Assembly (NCBI GenBank): GCA_027062365.1
Contig: JAMOTK010000009.1
Location: forward strand, 1 to 57,233
DNA length: 57,233 nt
DNA from: Sulfurovum sp.
GTDB taxonomy: Bacteria; Campylobacterota; Campylobacteria; Campylobacterales; Sulfurovaceae
Reading direction: 5' to 3'
The notes beneath the pieces were generated by a model, which did no database searches, was not told the DNA's origin, and saw nothing but the letters and a program-made list of their open reading frames with translations. The position numbers were made by a program, and so were the translations under genes. Positions 15,922 through 24,309 of this stretch are shown one piece after another (within the stretch, counting starts at the first letter, position 1; the number at the start of each line of letters is the position of its first letter).

Positions 15922-17388
15922 CTACAAAAACCCTAACATTTCATCTTGGATACCTTCTTTAGGTACGATGACTGTGTGTATCACTGGTTTGCTAAAGAGT
16001 TCGGTTATCATCGCTGGTACTGTGACGTTGGTATTGTCACTGACCCATTTTAGGGCTTGGGTGTCTTCTGTCACGTGCTGACCCAATGCTTTGGCTACAG
16101 AGGGAGAAAACTTTGTCCATTCAGCTGTAGAATAGACAATCGTTTTGAGTGGTTTTTCTCTTAGGCTATCGTAGGCTTTCATACATGTAGCCGTATGAGG
16201 GTCCATAATATAGCCTTTTTTGGCATAGTTCCCTACTACGGCTTCACATTCGCTATCATCTGAAAAAGAGGCATCAAAATCTTCACGTAACTGTGCCAAT
16301 TCTCTCTTAGTTAGCTGATATTTACCGTCATTTGCTAAAGATTCCATGAGTTCTTTGGTACGTGTTGCACCAAATTTATCAAACATGATACGCTCTACAT
16401 TAGAACTTTTTAAGATGTCCATCGCAGGAGAGTCTGTCTGTATCAACTCTCGTGTTGTCAAATCATAGGTACCATTATTTATCCAATCGGTCAAAATATT
16501 GTTACTATTAGAAGAGATAAGGATTTTTTCTATAGGGAGTCCCGATTTTTTGGCATAGTATGCACCCAAAGCATTACCAAAGTTACCTGAAGGGACAACA
16601 AGGTAAACCTTTTCGCCCATAGATATTTCATTTTTTCTTACAAGTTCTAAATACGAGTGAATATGATAAATAATTTGAAAGATAATACGCCCAAAGTTTA
16701 CAGAGTTTGCTGCTGAGAGTTTGATATTTTTTTGGGCTAATTGTGCTTTGAACTCTTCTGAAGCAAGTAAATCTTTGAGTGTATTTTGTGTATCATCAAA
16801 ATTGCCTTCTACCCCTATGACTTTGAGATTTTTGGCATCTTCTGTGACCATTTGTAGTCTTTGGACATCTGACGTACCACCATCAGGATAGAGACATGCT
16901 ACTTGTATATTGTCTTGATTCTTAAAAGTCTCTAGTGTAGCAGGGCCTGTGTCTCCTGATGTGGCTGCCATGATAAGGTATTGTTCACCCTTTTTTTGTG
17001 CAACACGAGAGAGGACATAACCAAAAGGCTGTAATGCCATATCTTTGAAGGCTCGTGTAGGACCATGGTATAGTTCGGAGACAAAACAATCGTCTTCTAT
17101 CTTTGAGAGAGGTACAGGGTTAGAGGGGTCATCAAAGGCATCATATCTATCTAAAGCACTTTTGAGTACCTCCGTTTCTATATCAATACCAAATGATTCT
17201 AAAAAGTCTAATGCCAATGTCTTGTAGTGGCTAGAGAGATGCCCCTCTAAAAAAGCTTTATCAAGATTAGGCAATGTTTGGGGTACATAAAGTCCACCAA
17301 AACTGGCACTTGGGCTAAGTATTGCTTCTGAAAATAGTACAGATGATGGCTTTGTACCATCATTTCCTCGTGTTTCTATGAACTGCAT
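15922..17388 (-). CDS. thrC: Threonine synthase
   Basis: 488 aa. Begins MQFIETRGNDGTKPSSVLFSEAIL, with the PLP-binding lysine K115 in HGPTRAFKDMALQPFG, the phosphate loop IMAATSGDTGPATLE and VVPSGNFGNALGAYYAKKSG. It converts O-phosphohomoserine to threonine. Length matches the longer, E. coli-like class (about 430-490 aa). The start ATG is at 17388 with GAGGA 8 nt upstream; a minus-sense TATAAT is at 17419-17424. The gene is monocistronic by position. Confidence 0.95.
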   Translation of the reverse strand: MQFIETRGNDGTKPSSVLFSEAILSPSASFGGLYVPQTLPNLDKAFLEGHLSSHYKTLALDFLESFGIDIETEVLKSALDRYDAFDDPSNPVPLSKIEDDCFVSELYHGPTRAFKDMALQPFGYVLSRVAQKKGEQYLIMAATSGDTGPATLETFKNQDNIQVACLYPDGGTSDVQRLQMVTEDAKNLKVIGVEGNFDDTQNTLKDLLASEEFKAQLAQKNIKLSAANSVNFGRIIFQIIYHIHSYLELVRKNEISMGEKVYLVVPSGNFGNALGAYYAKKSGLPIEKILISSNSNNILTDWINNGTYDLTTRELIQTDSPAMDILKSSNVERIMFDKFGATRTKELMESLANDGKYQLTKRELAQLREDFDASFSDDSECEAVVGNYAKKGYIMDPHTATCMKAYDSLREKPLKTIVYSTAEWTKFSPSVAKALGQHVTEDTQALKWVSDNTNVTVPAMITELFSKPVIHTVIVPKEGIQDEMLGFL

Positions 17389-17418
17389 CTGAAATCCTCG
17401 TAAATATAATTAGATAGA

Positions 17419-17424
17419 ATTATA
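17419..17424 (-). promoter_or_regulatory. Sigma70 -10 box of thrC
   Basis: Minus-sense GCTATAATTCTATCTAA. The same string appears in the minus sense upstream of serB (30146-30151), giving a recurring -10 context in this genome. Confidence 0.55.
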
Positions 17425-17555
17425 GCTAATGAAAATAAAGAATAGTAAGTAAATGAGTGAAAAAAAGGGATAATAAGAATTTATAAAATTAAGTATCTAG
17501 TGATTGTCTATCTAGCAACTCTAAGAGTAAACAAATGTTTTTAGGGAAAAGAATG

Positions 17556-17577
17556 TTAACTTGCATAAATAAGTTAA
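17556..17577. repeat. Perfect 7-bp inverted repeat in the thrC upstream gap
   Basis: TTAACTT at 17556-17562 and AAGTTAA at 17571-17577, separated by 8 bases. It could be an operator or the weak 3' hairpin of the RNA candidate upstream on the minus strand. No T-tract follows on either strand. Confidence 0.35.
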
Positions 17578-17649
17578 ACAGACAAATCACTAAAATACTT
17601 AAATAATAGAAGCTGAATAACTATCAAAAGATAGAAGTTAAACTTGCTA

Positions 17650-17750
17650 TTGGTAGTCTGGCTGTCTACGTGAGACCCATGGACTTTCCGTACCCACCTC
17701 TCGATGAATTTGGCTTTTTCAATACAGTATAACCGTATGCCGAAATTATA
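17650..17750 (-). ncRNA. Candidate structured RNA in the thrC-membrane protein gap
   Basis: The gap 17389-17836 has no convincing gene. Its GC-richest part, read on the minus strand, folds into three consecutive elements: (1) GGC + ATACGGT/ACTGTAT 7-bp hairpin (one G-U) closed by GCC (17741-17712); (2) TTCATC-GAGA-GGTGGG with a GNRA tetraloop (17708-17693); (3) an extended stem AGTC..TGG.GTCT/AGAC..CCA.GACT (17685-17655). A minus-sense TATAAT at 17745-17750 lies directly upstream. The linker segments (GCCAAA, ACGGAAAGTCC, ATGGGTCTC) recall the GEMM-I c-di-GMP aptamer, but the expected GGC/GCC pairing is not reproduced, so the class is unassigned. No strong terminator; the 3' end is uncertain. 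Confidence 0.4.
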
Positions 17751-17786
17751 GCATCGTAAACTTAATTTAGAATAAGATACTTTGAC

Positions 17787-17792
17787 TATAAT
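17787..17792 (+). promoter_or_regulatory. Sigma70 -10 box of the 553-aa membrane protein gene
   Basis: TATAAT in TTTGACTATAATAAC, about 45 nt before the ATG at 17837. An AAAGG ribosome binding site lies between them. Confidence 0.5.
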
Positions 17793-17836
17793 AACTAAAC
17801 CCAAAATTTAACTCTAAAATACAAAAAGGTCATGTT

Positions 17837-19498
17837 ATGGTAGACATCGTTTCAGAAATATTACATATCAGTAGCTTTTGGTTGACAATTTTTTTATTTG
17901 CTTCTGCACCTGTAGCAATCATTATCTCTTCTCGAAATATCATACTTTTTCTGCTTAGTCTTCTATTCTTTGTCTATGTACCTTTTGTCATTCCTCTTTA
18001 TTTTATTATAAGAAATGGTTCAGACTATCATGCTTTATTTTTATGGTCTTCAACATTACATTTAATCGTACTAAGTATTTTTATATTTTATGAAATTATC
18101 GTTTTTTATCGTGAGAAGAAAAAAGGATTTTTTAGAAAAAATTTAAACTATTTTATCAATTTAATCATTGTTTTGAGTATTTTTAGCATGACTTTTTCTT
18201 CTGCGTATGTAGAAAGATATATTTCTACATGGGAATCTAAAAATAGAATAGATACCAGGCATTCTTTCCAAAAAGTAGAAGATAATCTTTCTATAGAGAT
18301 GCAAAATAAGGTGCGTAAGATAATAGATAAGGCATTGGTTTCAAAATACAAAAAGCCTGAAAATACGCTTTCTTCTGTACTCTTTGATAAATGGAAGCCC
18401 AAAGATAAGGCATGGCAAGAGGTCAATATCACAAGATTAGAGGTAGATAAAATAGAATTTTCAACATTACGAAAAGTATTGATGCAGAAGCCCTCTATTG
18501 AGTATACATATTATACAACTAGAAATGATACTCATGGTTTAGTGCTAGTGTCTTCAAAAGAGAGACCTTTATTACGAGTAATAGTTAGATTTAGTTTGAA
18601 AGATAGAGTGTATGTAGAAGAACTCATCACAAAAACAGATTTTAATCTAACAAAACGCAGTATATTTGGAGATACAAAAGCAACACAATTAAAAGAAACC
18701 CATGACAATAGGGCTATCAGTGCGTTCTATAAAGAAGAATTTGAGAGAAGTATGCAAGACTTTATAGAAGCCAAGAGTGAGTATGAGGTTTTTAAATCAA
18801 GGGTAGAGTATCGTTTTGCCTTGCTTTGTATAGAGCGTTTTGATGAAGATTATCTAGGGTTAGATTATAGAGAAAATCTTATGGATAGGAGAGGGAGTGG
18901 AAAGAATAAAAAAGTACTTTCAAATGTATATGATGCTAAAGTATTTATCAGAATAGAACATATACAAAATCAAGTACTTGGCACTTTGAAGTATTCTGAG
19001 TGTAAGAAGTATAAAGATGTAGAGTCCCTTTATAAGGTCTTTATCAAGAAGTATTTAACACGGATTATGTTTACTCTTTATAGTGATGAAGGGAAATTTG
19101 ATAAGATATTAAAAAAAGACCCTATATATGATGAAATGGAATATAATCGGAAGAAGAGAGACTATTTAAGAGGGTATGTGATAAGAGAAGTGAGTCAGTT
19201 ATATAAAAGAATTACTGGAAAGAGTAGAAAAAGTAGGATTAGAGGGTCTTATATAATGACAAATGAATCATATTTTACCTATACAAATACATATCTTTCA
19301 AGAGAAGAGATAAAAGCATTGTTAGATAATCAAGAGTTGTTAGATTTTATAGAGACACAAGATGAGATTATCATACGGGATAGATTTTTAGATACGGTAA
19401 AGCGAGATAAATATACTTTAGAGATGGCTAAGAAATTTAAATATAGAGAATATATTAAAAAAATGAGGCAGTTAGAGAAAGTAACGCCTATTTTTTAA
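17837..19498 (+). CDS. Unknown membrane protein
   Basis: 553 aa, not recognised. Four hydrophobic segments in the first ~125 residues (FWLTIFLFASAPVAIIIS, IILFLLSLLFFVYVPFVIPLYFII, FLWSSTLHLIVLSIFIFYEIIVFY, FINLIIVLSIFSMTFSSAYV), then about 420 residues of strongly charged, lysine- and tyrosine-rich sequence without a known motif. AAAGG precedes the ATG at a good distance. It stands alone between the RNA candidate and queH, and is AT-rich. The long soluble domain has patterned K/E/R helices (EEFERSMQDFIEAKSEYEVFK), perhaps a coiled coil. No function proposed. Confidence 0.75.
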   Translation: MVDIVSEILHISSFWLTIFLFASAPVAIIISSRNIILFLLSLLFFVYVPFVIPLYFIIRNGSDYHALFLWSSTLHLIVLSIFIFYEIIVFYREKKKGFFRKNLNYFINLIIVLSIFSMTFSSAYVERYISTWESKNRIDTRHSFQKVEDNLSIEMQNKVRKIIDKALVSKYKKPENTLSSVLFDKWKPKDKAWQEVNITRLEVDKIEFSTLRKVLMQKPSIEYTYYTTRNDTHGLVLVSSKERPLLRVIVRFSLKDRVYVEELITKTDFNLTKRSIFGDTKATQLKETHDNRAISAFYKEEFERSMQDFIEAKSEYEVFKSRVEYRFALLCIERFDEDYLGLDYRENLMDRRGSGKNKKVLSNVYDAKVFIRIEHIQNQVLGTLKYSECKKYKDVESLYKVFIKKYLTRIMFTLYSDEGKFDKILKKDPIYDEMEYNRKKRDYLRGYVIREVSQLYKRITGKSRKSRIRGSYIMTNESYFTYTNTYLSREEIKALLDNQELLDFIETQDEIIIRDRFLDTVKRDKYTLEMAKKFKYREYIKKMRQLEKVTPIF

Positions 19499-19554
19499 CA
19501 TCCAACAATATAGAAGGGACAAGTACCTGTCACAGCCATAAAGAGAATTGGATG
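19499..19554. repeat. Nested inverted repeats after the membrane protein gene (REP-like)
   Basis: Immediately after the stop codon, CATCCAA (19499-19505) pairs with TTGGATG (19548-19554). Inside is the near-palindrome GACAAGTACCTGTC (19518-19531, 12 of 14 positions symmetric). The GGGACA-GTAC-TGTC core resembles palindromes associated with REP-associated tyrosine transposases in other bacteria (from memory). There is no T-run, so a simple terminator is less likely. No RAYT gene is in the window. Confidence 0.4.
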
Positions 19555-19568
19555 ATAATATTTTACTA

Positions 19569-19597
19569 TTGACAATCATAAAAAAGAATACTACAAT
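19569..19597 (+). promoter_or_regulatory. Canonical sigma70 promoter of queH
   Basis: TTGACA (19569-19574), a 17-bp spacer, then TACAAT (19592-19597). The full -35/-10 consensus pair is unusual here, where most promoters show only a -10. A start near 19604 gives a ~25-nt leader with AAAGG before the ATG at 19630. Confidence 0.7.
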
Positions 19598-19629
19598 ACG
19601 AAAAAATCACGTTTTAAAGGCTACCTCTT

Positions 19630-20709
19630 ATGTTGGTTCATATCTGCTGTTCTGTAGACAGTCATTACTTTTTACAAAAGCTTCAAAAAGAGTACCCTGA
19701 TGAGACACTTATAGGGTTTTTTTATGACCCTAATATACATCCTTATAGTGAATATTATTTACGTTTACTCGATGTAAAGAGAAGTTGTAAGATATTAGGG
19801 ATTAGACTTATTGAGGGTGAGTATGATGTAGAGAAGTGGCTAGAAGCTGTACGAGGATTGGAGCATGAACCAGAAAAAGGCTCTCGTTGTGGGGTTTGTT
19901 TTGATAGACGTTTTGAAGTCTCAGCCCAAAAAGCTTCGGCATTAGGAGAGAGTAGCTTTACCTCTACACTTCTCACAAGTCCTAAAAAATCACTCAAACA
20001 ACTACAAATTGCAGGAGATGCCTTAGCACAAAGAGAAGGGATTGCTTTTATAGCCCCTGATTATCGTAAAGCATCAGGCACACAAGAGCAAAATATTTTA
20101 GCAAAAGAGAATGCTCTTTATCGCCAAAACTATTGTGGCTGTATGTTCGGACTCAATATCCAACGTGAGCAACAATCCAAACTAGCCGATGAACTCTTTT
20201 CGCCTCTATCACAACAAGTACAACCAGAATCTATAGAAGAGCGTATCGCATTATATGAAAAGCGTTTAATCCTAGAAGATGAATGTGTATCTCACCAAAT
20301 TATCAAACAACGCTTTTTAAATTGGCGTTTAATCTCTGGACTTTTACGTGTACGAAAAGAAGTAGTAGCAGCACACTTTTTACCCTATTCAACACTCAAA
20401 GGTGACTATAGTCGTGGTAAAATAGCGTATAAAATCAACGGTATCCACTACATGAATCGTGATGAAGTACAGTTTATTACCTTAGCATATTACAATCATT
20501 TAGCAAAAACCGATTATACTAGTGTCACAGAGCTACTCTATGCCCCTCCTCCTTTTTTGGATGAAGTTCAAGTACGTTCTAAAATGGGATTCACACCTTA
20601 TGACCTTTCATGTATTGTGGTGGTCGATACGATACCTGATAAAAAGATTGAAATTTTGTGTCAAAGTAAAACATATAGCGATGTAAAAGAAGTTTTGATA
20701 TTAAAATAA
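19630..20709 (+). CDS. queH: Epoxyqueuosine reductase QueH
   Basis: 359 aa. HICCS (C6, C7), RCGVCFDRR (C87, C90) and NYCGC (C169, C171) are the cysteine sets of QueH (formerly DUF208), which binds a [4Fe-4S] cluster plus an extra iron and reduces epoxyqueuosine to queuosine in tRNA, replacing QueG. The first ~175 residues are the catalytic domain. About 180 further residues (KTYSDVKEVLILK at the end) form a C-terminal extension that I cannot assign. It has its own promoter and precedes the fabZ operon by 60 bp. Confidence 0.9.
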   Translation: MLVHICCSVDSHYFLQKLQKEYPDETLIGFFYDPNIHPYSEYYLRLLDVKRSCKILGIRLIEGEYDVEKWLEAVRGLEHEPEKGSRCGVCFDRRFEVSAQKASALGESSFTSTLLTSPKKSLKQLQIAGDALAQREGIAFIAPDYRKASGTQEQNILAKENALYRQNYCGCMFGLNIQREQQSKLADELFSPLSQQVQPESIEERIALYEKRLILEDECVSHQIIKQRFLNWRLISGLLRVRKEVVAAHFLPYSTLKGDYSRGKIAYKINGIHYMNRDEVQFITLAYYNHLAKTDYTSVTELLYAPPPFLDEVQVRSKMGFTPYDLSCIVVVDTIPDKKIEILCQSKTYSDVKEVLILK

Positions 20710-20769
20710 CCCAATTTTTACTAATTTTTAGATAGAATTGAGCAATTTTTATACAAAGGTCTTCATAGT

Positions 20770-21219
20770 ATGATTTATAATGTTGTTGATATACAAAATA
20801 TACTACCCCATAGATACCCATTTCTTTTAGTCGATAGAATTACAGAACTCACTAAAGGTGAATATATAGAAGGGTTTAAAAATGTTTCTATTTCAGAACC
20901 TGTTTTTCAAGGGCATTTTCCTGGACACCCTATCTACCCAGGGGTGATGATTTTAGAAGGTATGGCACAAGCAGGTGGTGTATTGGCTTTTAAGAGTATG
21001 GACAATGCTACACAAGAAGAAATAGCCAACAAAGTAGTCTATTTTATGAGTATAGATAAAGCCAAATTTAGAGCACCTGTTACCCCTGGTGATCAATTGA
21101 TTTACAAAATCAATGTAATGAGAAATAAAGGTGCTGTATGGCAACTTGATGCAAAAGCCTATGTAGATGACAAATTGGTGGCTCAAGCTGAACTTAAAGC
21201 TATGATTGTAGATAAATAG
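20770..21219 (+). CDS. fabZ: (3R)-hydroxymyristoyl-ACP dehydratase FabZ
   Basis: 149 aa. [14 protein letters not shown] with the catalytic histidine, then [25 protein letters not shown] (hotdog helix with catalytic glutamate) and [14 protein letters not shown] are textbook FabZ. It dehydrates 3-hydroxyacyl-ACP in fatty acid elongation. First gene of a run with lpxA and clpX; an AAAGG-like site precedes the ATG. FabZ beside lpxA balances lipid A and phospholipid synthesis from the shared hydroxyacyl-ACP pool. Confidence 0.97.
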   Translation: MIYNVVDIQNILPHRYPFLLVDRITELTKGEYIEGFKNVSISEPVFQGHFPGHPIYPGVMILEGMAQAGGVLAFKSMDNATQEEIANKVVYFMSIDKAKFRAPVTPGDQLIYKINVMRNKGAVWQLDAKAYVDDKLVAQAELKAMIVDK

Positions 21220-21225
21220 TCTTTG

Positions 21226-22014
21226 ATGCCTACTATACATAAAACTGCTGTGGTTGAGCAAGGTGCTATCTTGGGAGAAAATGTCTCTATAGGTGCTTTT
21301 GCTTATATTGGGTCTAAGGTTTCTATTGGTTCTAACACAACAGTAGCATCTCATGCCGTGATAGAGGGAGATACAACGATTGGTAAAAACAATCGTATTT
21401 TTTCTCATGCTACCATAGGAAGTATCCCCCAAGATTTGAAATATGATGGTGAGCCTGTACAACTCATTATTGGTGACAACAATACTATTCGAGAATTTAC
21501 CCTGCTCAACCCTGGTACCAAAGGGGGAGGTTCTGTGACGAAGATAGGGCATCATAATTTGCTTATGGGATATGTACATTTAGGGCATGATGTCATCATC
21601 GCAGATCACTGTATCTTAGCCAATGGAGCAACACTCGCAGGACATGTAGAACTAGGTAATCATGTGGTCATAGGTGGACTTACCCCTATACACCAATTTG
21701 TGCATGTTGGGGACTATGCAATGGTCGGAGGAGCGAGTGCTTTGGCACAAGATGTACCCCCCTATTGTTTGGTGGAGGGTAACCGTGCCACACTCAGAGG
21801 GCTTAACCTTACAGGGCTAAGAAGAAATCTATCAAGAGAAGACATCAATCAACTTAAACTAGCATATAGAGCACTTTTTGAGCAAGGTAAGCCCTTACAA
21901 GAAGTGGCACAAGAAATTTTTGAGTCTACATCATCGGATAAGGTCAGAAAACTTTGTGAATTTATTAAAACCTCCAAAAGAGGTATTCCATTTACACGAA
22001 TCAAGAAAGGTTAA
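21226..22014 (+). CDS. lpxA: UDP-N-acetylglucosamine acyltransferase LpxA
   Basis: 262 aa from the ATG at 21226 (a TTG lies one codon before, and the ribosome binding site is weak, so either is possible). Hexapeptide left-handed beta-helix repeats run through the first ~190 residues. The catalytic histidine lies in MGYVHLGHDVIIADHC; ISPQDLKYDGE-like IGSIPQDLKYDGEP and the C-terminal GLNLTGLRRNLSREDI helix are LpxA-specific. First committed acylation of lipid A synthesis. Six bases after fabZ. Confidence 0.96.
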   Translation: MPTIHKTAVVEQGAILGENVSIGAFAYIGSKVSIGSNTTVASHAVIEGDTTIGKNNRIFSHATIGSIPQDLKYDGEPVQLIIGDNNTIREFTLLNPGTKGGGSVTKIGHHNLLMGYVHLGHDVIIADHCILANGATLAGHVELGNHVVIGGLTPIHQFVHVGDYAMVGGASALAQDVPPYCLVEGNRATLRGLNLTGLRRNLSREDINQLKLAYRALFEQGKPLQEVAQEIFESTSSDKVRKLCEFIKTSKRGIPFTRIKKG

Positions 22015-22017
22015 ATT

Positions 22018-23241
22018 ATGAGTATTAAAGCATGTAGCTTTTGCGAAACAGCAGAGAGTGAAGAAAATCCACTTATTGCAGGGGAACGTGCGTATATTTG
22101 TTCTAATTGTATTGTATCAGCCCACAAAATATTATTTGGGGAAGAAGACCCAGATACTTCTAACACAGAGTTAGAAACACATGTACTTTATACACCAAAA
22201 GAGATAGACAGTATGTTAAGTGAATATGTAATAGGTCAAGAAAAAGCCAAAAAGACTCTTTCAGTGGCTGTATATAATCATTATAAACGTCTCTTTAAAG
22301 ATACGATAGAAGAAGATGATACACAAATATCAAAATCAAATGTTTTACTCATTGGTCCTACGGGGTCTGGTAAAACACTTTTGGCTCAGACTATTGCTAG
22401 GTTTCTCAATGTACCTATTGCCATTGCTGATGCCACAAACCTTACAGAAGCAGGATATGTAGGTGAAGATGTAGAAAATATCCTTACTAAGTTGCTCATG
22501 GCCGCTGATGGTGACCCTAAAAAAGCAGAACAAGGTATCGTCTTTATTGATGAAGTTGATAAAATTGCACGTATGGGTGAAAACCGTTCGATTACACGTG
22601 ATGTAAGTGGCGAGGGTGTACAACAAGCTTTGCTTAAACTCATTGAAGGGTCTGTGGTTAACATCCCACCAAAAGGGGGACGTAAACATCCTAATCAAGA
22701 TTTTATTCAGATAGATACCTCTAATATTTTATTTATCTGTGGGGGAGCATTTGATGGACTCAATGATATTTTAAAGCGAAGACTAGGGGCAAATACTTTA
22801 GGCTTTGGACAAGAAAAACGTTCTAAGAAAGAAGAAGCAAACCTTTTACACCTTGTAGAAGCTGATGATTTGGTCTCTTATGGGCTTATTCCTGAGCTTA
22901 TTGGACGTTTACATGTATTGGCTACCTTAGGTGAGATTAGCAAAGAAGACATGGTGCGTATTTTGGTTGAACCTAAAAATGCATTGGTAAGACAATATCA
23001 AAAACTTTTTGCTATTGATGAAGTAAAGCTTAGTTTTGAAGAAGATGCTCTCATCCTTATCGCACAAAAAGCTTTAGATAGAAAAACAGGTGCAAGAGGA
23101 TTACGTTCTATTTTAGAAGAGATATTGCTTGATATTATGTATGAGTTACCTGAACTTGTTGGATATGAAGTCATTATTACAGAAGATGTGGTAAGTTGTG
23201 GTGCAAAACCCCTCTATATCAAAGATAAAAAAACAGCATAA
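22018..23241 (+). CDS. clpX: ATP-dependent Clp protease ATP-binding subunit ClpX
   Basis: 407 aa. N-terminal zinc-binding domain ([27 protein letters not shown], four cysteines in C-x2-C...C-x2-C), Walker [16 protein letters not shown], Walker [13 protein letters not shown], pore loop GYVGEDVE, the [13 protein letters not shown] and [11 protein letters not shown] segments and the IGF-like region near 270. It unfolds substrates for ClpP. It begins 3 bp after lpxA. Placement with fabZ-lpxA is a Campylobacterota arrangement. Confidence 0.97.
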   Translation: MSIKACSFCETAESEENPLIAGERAYICSNCIVSAHKILFGEEDPDTSNTELETHVLYTPKEIDSMLSEYVIGQEKAKKTLSVAVYNHYKRLFKDTIEEDDTQISKSNVLLIGPTGSGKTLLAQTIARFLNVPIAIADATNLTEAGYVGEDVENILTKLLMAADGDPKKAEQGIVFIDEVDKIARMGENRSITRDVSGEGVQQALLKLIEGSVVNIPPKGGRKHPNQDFIQIDTSNILFICGGAFDGLNDILKRRLGANTLGFGQEKRSKKEEANLLHLVEADDLVSYGLIPELIGRLHVLATLGEISKEDMVRILVEPKNALVRQYQKLFAIDEVKLSFEEDALILIAQKALDRKTGARGLRSILEEILLDIMYELPELVGYEVIITEDVVSCGAKPLYIKDKKTA

Positions 23242-23274
23242 GAAAAATAGTATAAATATTAAAGGAAAAGAGAA

Positions 23275-24309
23275 ATGTTAAAAAAAATACTCGGAATGTT
23301 CTCCAATGATTTAGCAATAGATTTAGGAACAGCCAATACGTTGGTTTTGGTCAAAGGTCAAGGTATTAGTATCAATGAACCTTCTGTCGTGGCAATTCAA
23401 TATGATAAACATGGTCAACAACGTATCTTAGCAGTGGGTCAAGAAGCCAAAGATATGGTAGGTAAAACACCAGGTAACATCAAGGCAATACGTCCGATGA
23501 AAGATGGTGTGATTGCTGATTTTGAAGTGACTGAAATGATGATTCGATACTTTATAGAAAAAGCACACAAAAGAAAAGGTTTTTTCTCTCCTCGTATTAT
23601 TATCTGTGTTCCTTATGGACTTACACAGGTTGAACGCCGTGCAGTCAAAGACTCTGCTGAAAATGCAGGTGCTAGATATGTCTATCTTATCGAAGAGCCA
23701 ATGGCAGCAGCGATTGGTGCTGGTATTCCCGTCAAAGACCCCAATGGTAACCTTGTGGTAGATATTGGTGGAGGAACGACAGAAATTGGTGTCACTTCTC
23801 TAGGTGGATTGGTTATTTCTAAATCTATCCGTACAGCTGGAGACACTTTGGATCAAGCAATTATTGATTATATCAAAAAGAATTTTAATCTATTGATTGG
23901 TGAGAGAGTCGCTGAAGAGTTAAAAATCAAAATAGGTACAGCCATTATCTTGGAAGAAGAATTAGTGACCACCGTCAGAGGTCGAGACCATGTAGAAGGA
24001 AGTTTGGCTTCGATAGAAGTTTCTTCAGAACACATGAGAGCAGCAATGGAAGCTTCTCTTGAAGAGATTGCTAATGCCCTAGAAGATGTGCTAGAAAGAA
24101 CCCCTCCAGAACTTGCTGGTGATATTGTTGAAAATGGTATTATCCTTACAGGTGGAGGAGCATTGATTAGAGGATTGGATAAATATCTTTCTGATATTGT
24201 AAAACTTCCTGTGTATATCGCTGAAGACCCTTTACTTGCTGTAGCAAAAGGAACAGGTATTGCTCTTGATGAGATAGATTTACTCCAACAAATGGCTTAT
24301 GAAGACTAG
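23275..24309 (+). CDS. mreB: Rod shape-determining protein MreB
   Basis: 344 aa. Actin-fold phosphate motifs AIDLGTANTLV and VVDIGGGTTEIGV, adenosine motif ILTGGGALIRGLDKYL, and the characteristic N-terminal MFSNDLAIDLGTAN. Forms membrane-bound filaments directing lateral wall synthesis. GGAAAAGAG lies before the ATG. Its last 11 bases overlap the start of mreC, so the two are coupled. Confidence 0.97.
   Translation: MLKKILGMFSNDLAIDLGTANTLVLVKGQGISINEPSVVAIQYDKHGQQRILAVGQEAKDMVGKTPGNIKAIRPMKDGVIADFEVTEMMIRYFIEKAHKRKGFFSPRIIICVPYGLTQVERRAVKDSAENAGARYVYLIEEPMAAAIGAGIPVKDPNGNLVVDIGGGTTEIGVTSLGGLVISKSIRTAGDTLDQAIIDYIKKNFNLLIGERVAEELKIKIGTAIILEEELVTTVRGRDHVEGSLASIEVSSEHMRAAMEASLEEIANALEDVLERTPPELAGDIVENGIILTGGGALIRGLDKYLSDIVKLPVYIAEDPLLAVAKGTGIALDEIDLLQQMAYED

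Noticed and set aside
17650-17741. RNase P RNA or SRP RNA
   Set aside because: A GGAAAGTCC stretch recalls the P4 region of RNase P, but the other conserved blocks are missing and the element is too short; the SRP GGAAGCAGCC loop is absent.
17574-17804. 76-aa minus-strand ORF in the thrC upstream gap
   Set aside because: It runs through the hairpins of the RNA candidate, has no plausible ribosome binding site and an uneven composition; more likely non-coding.
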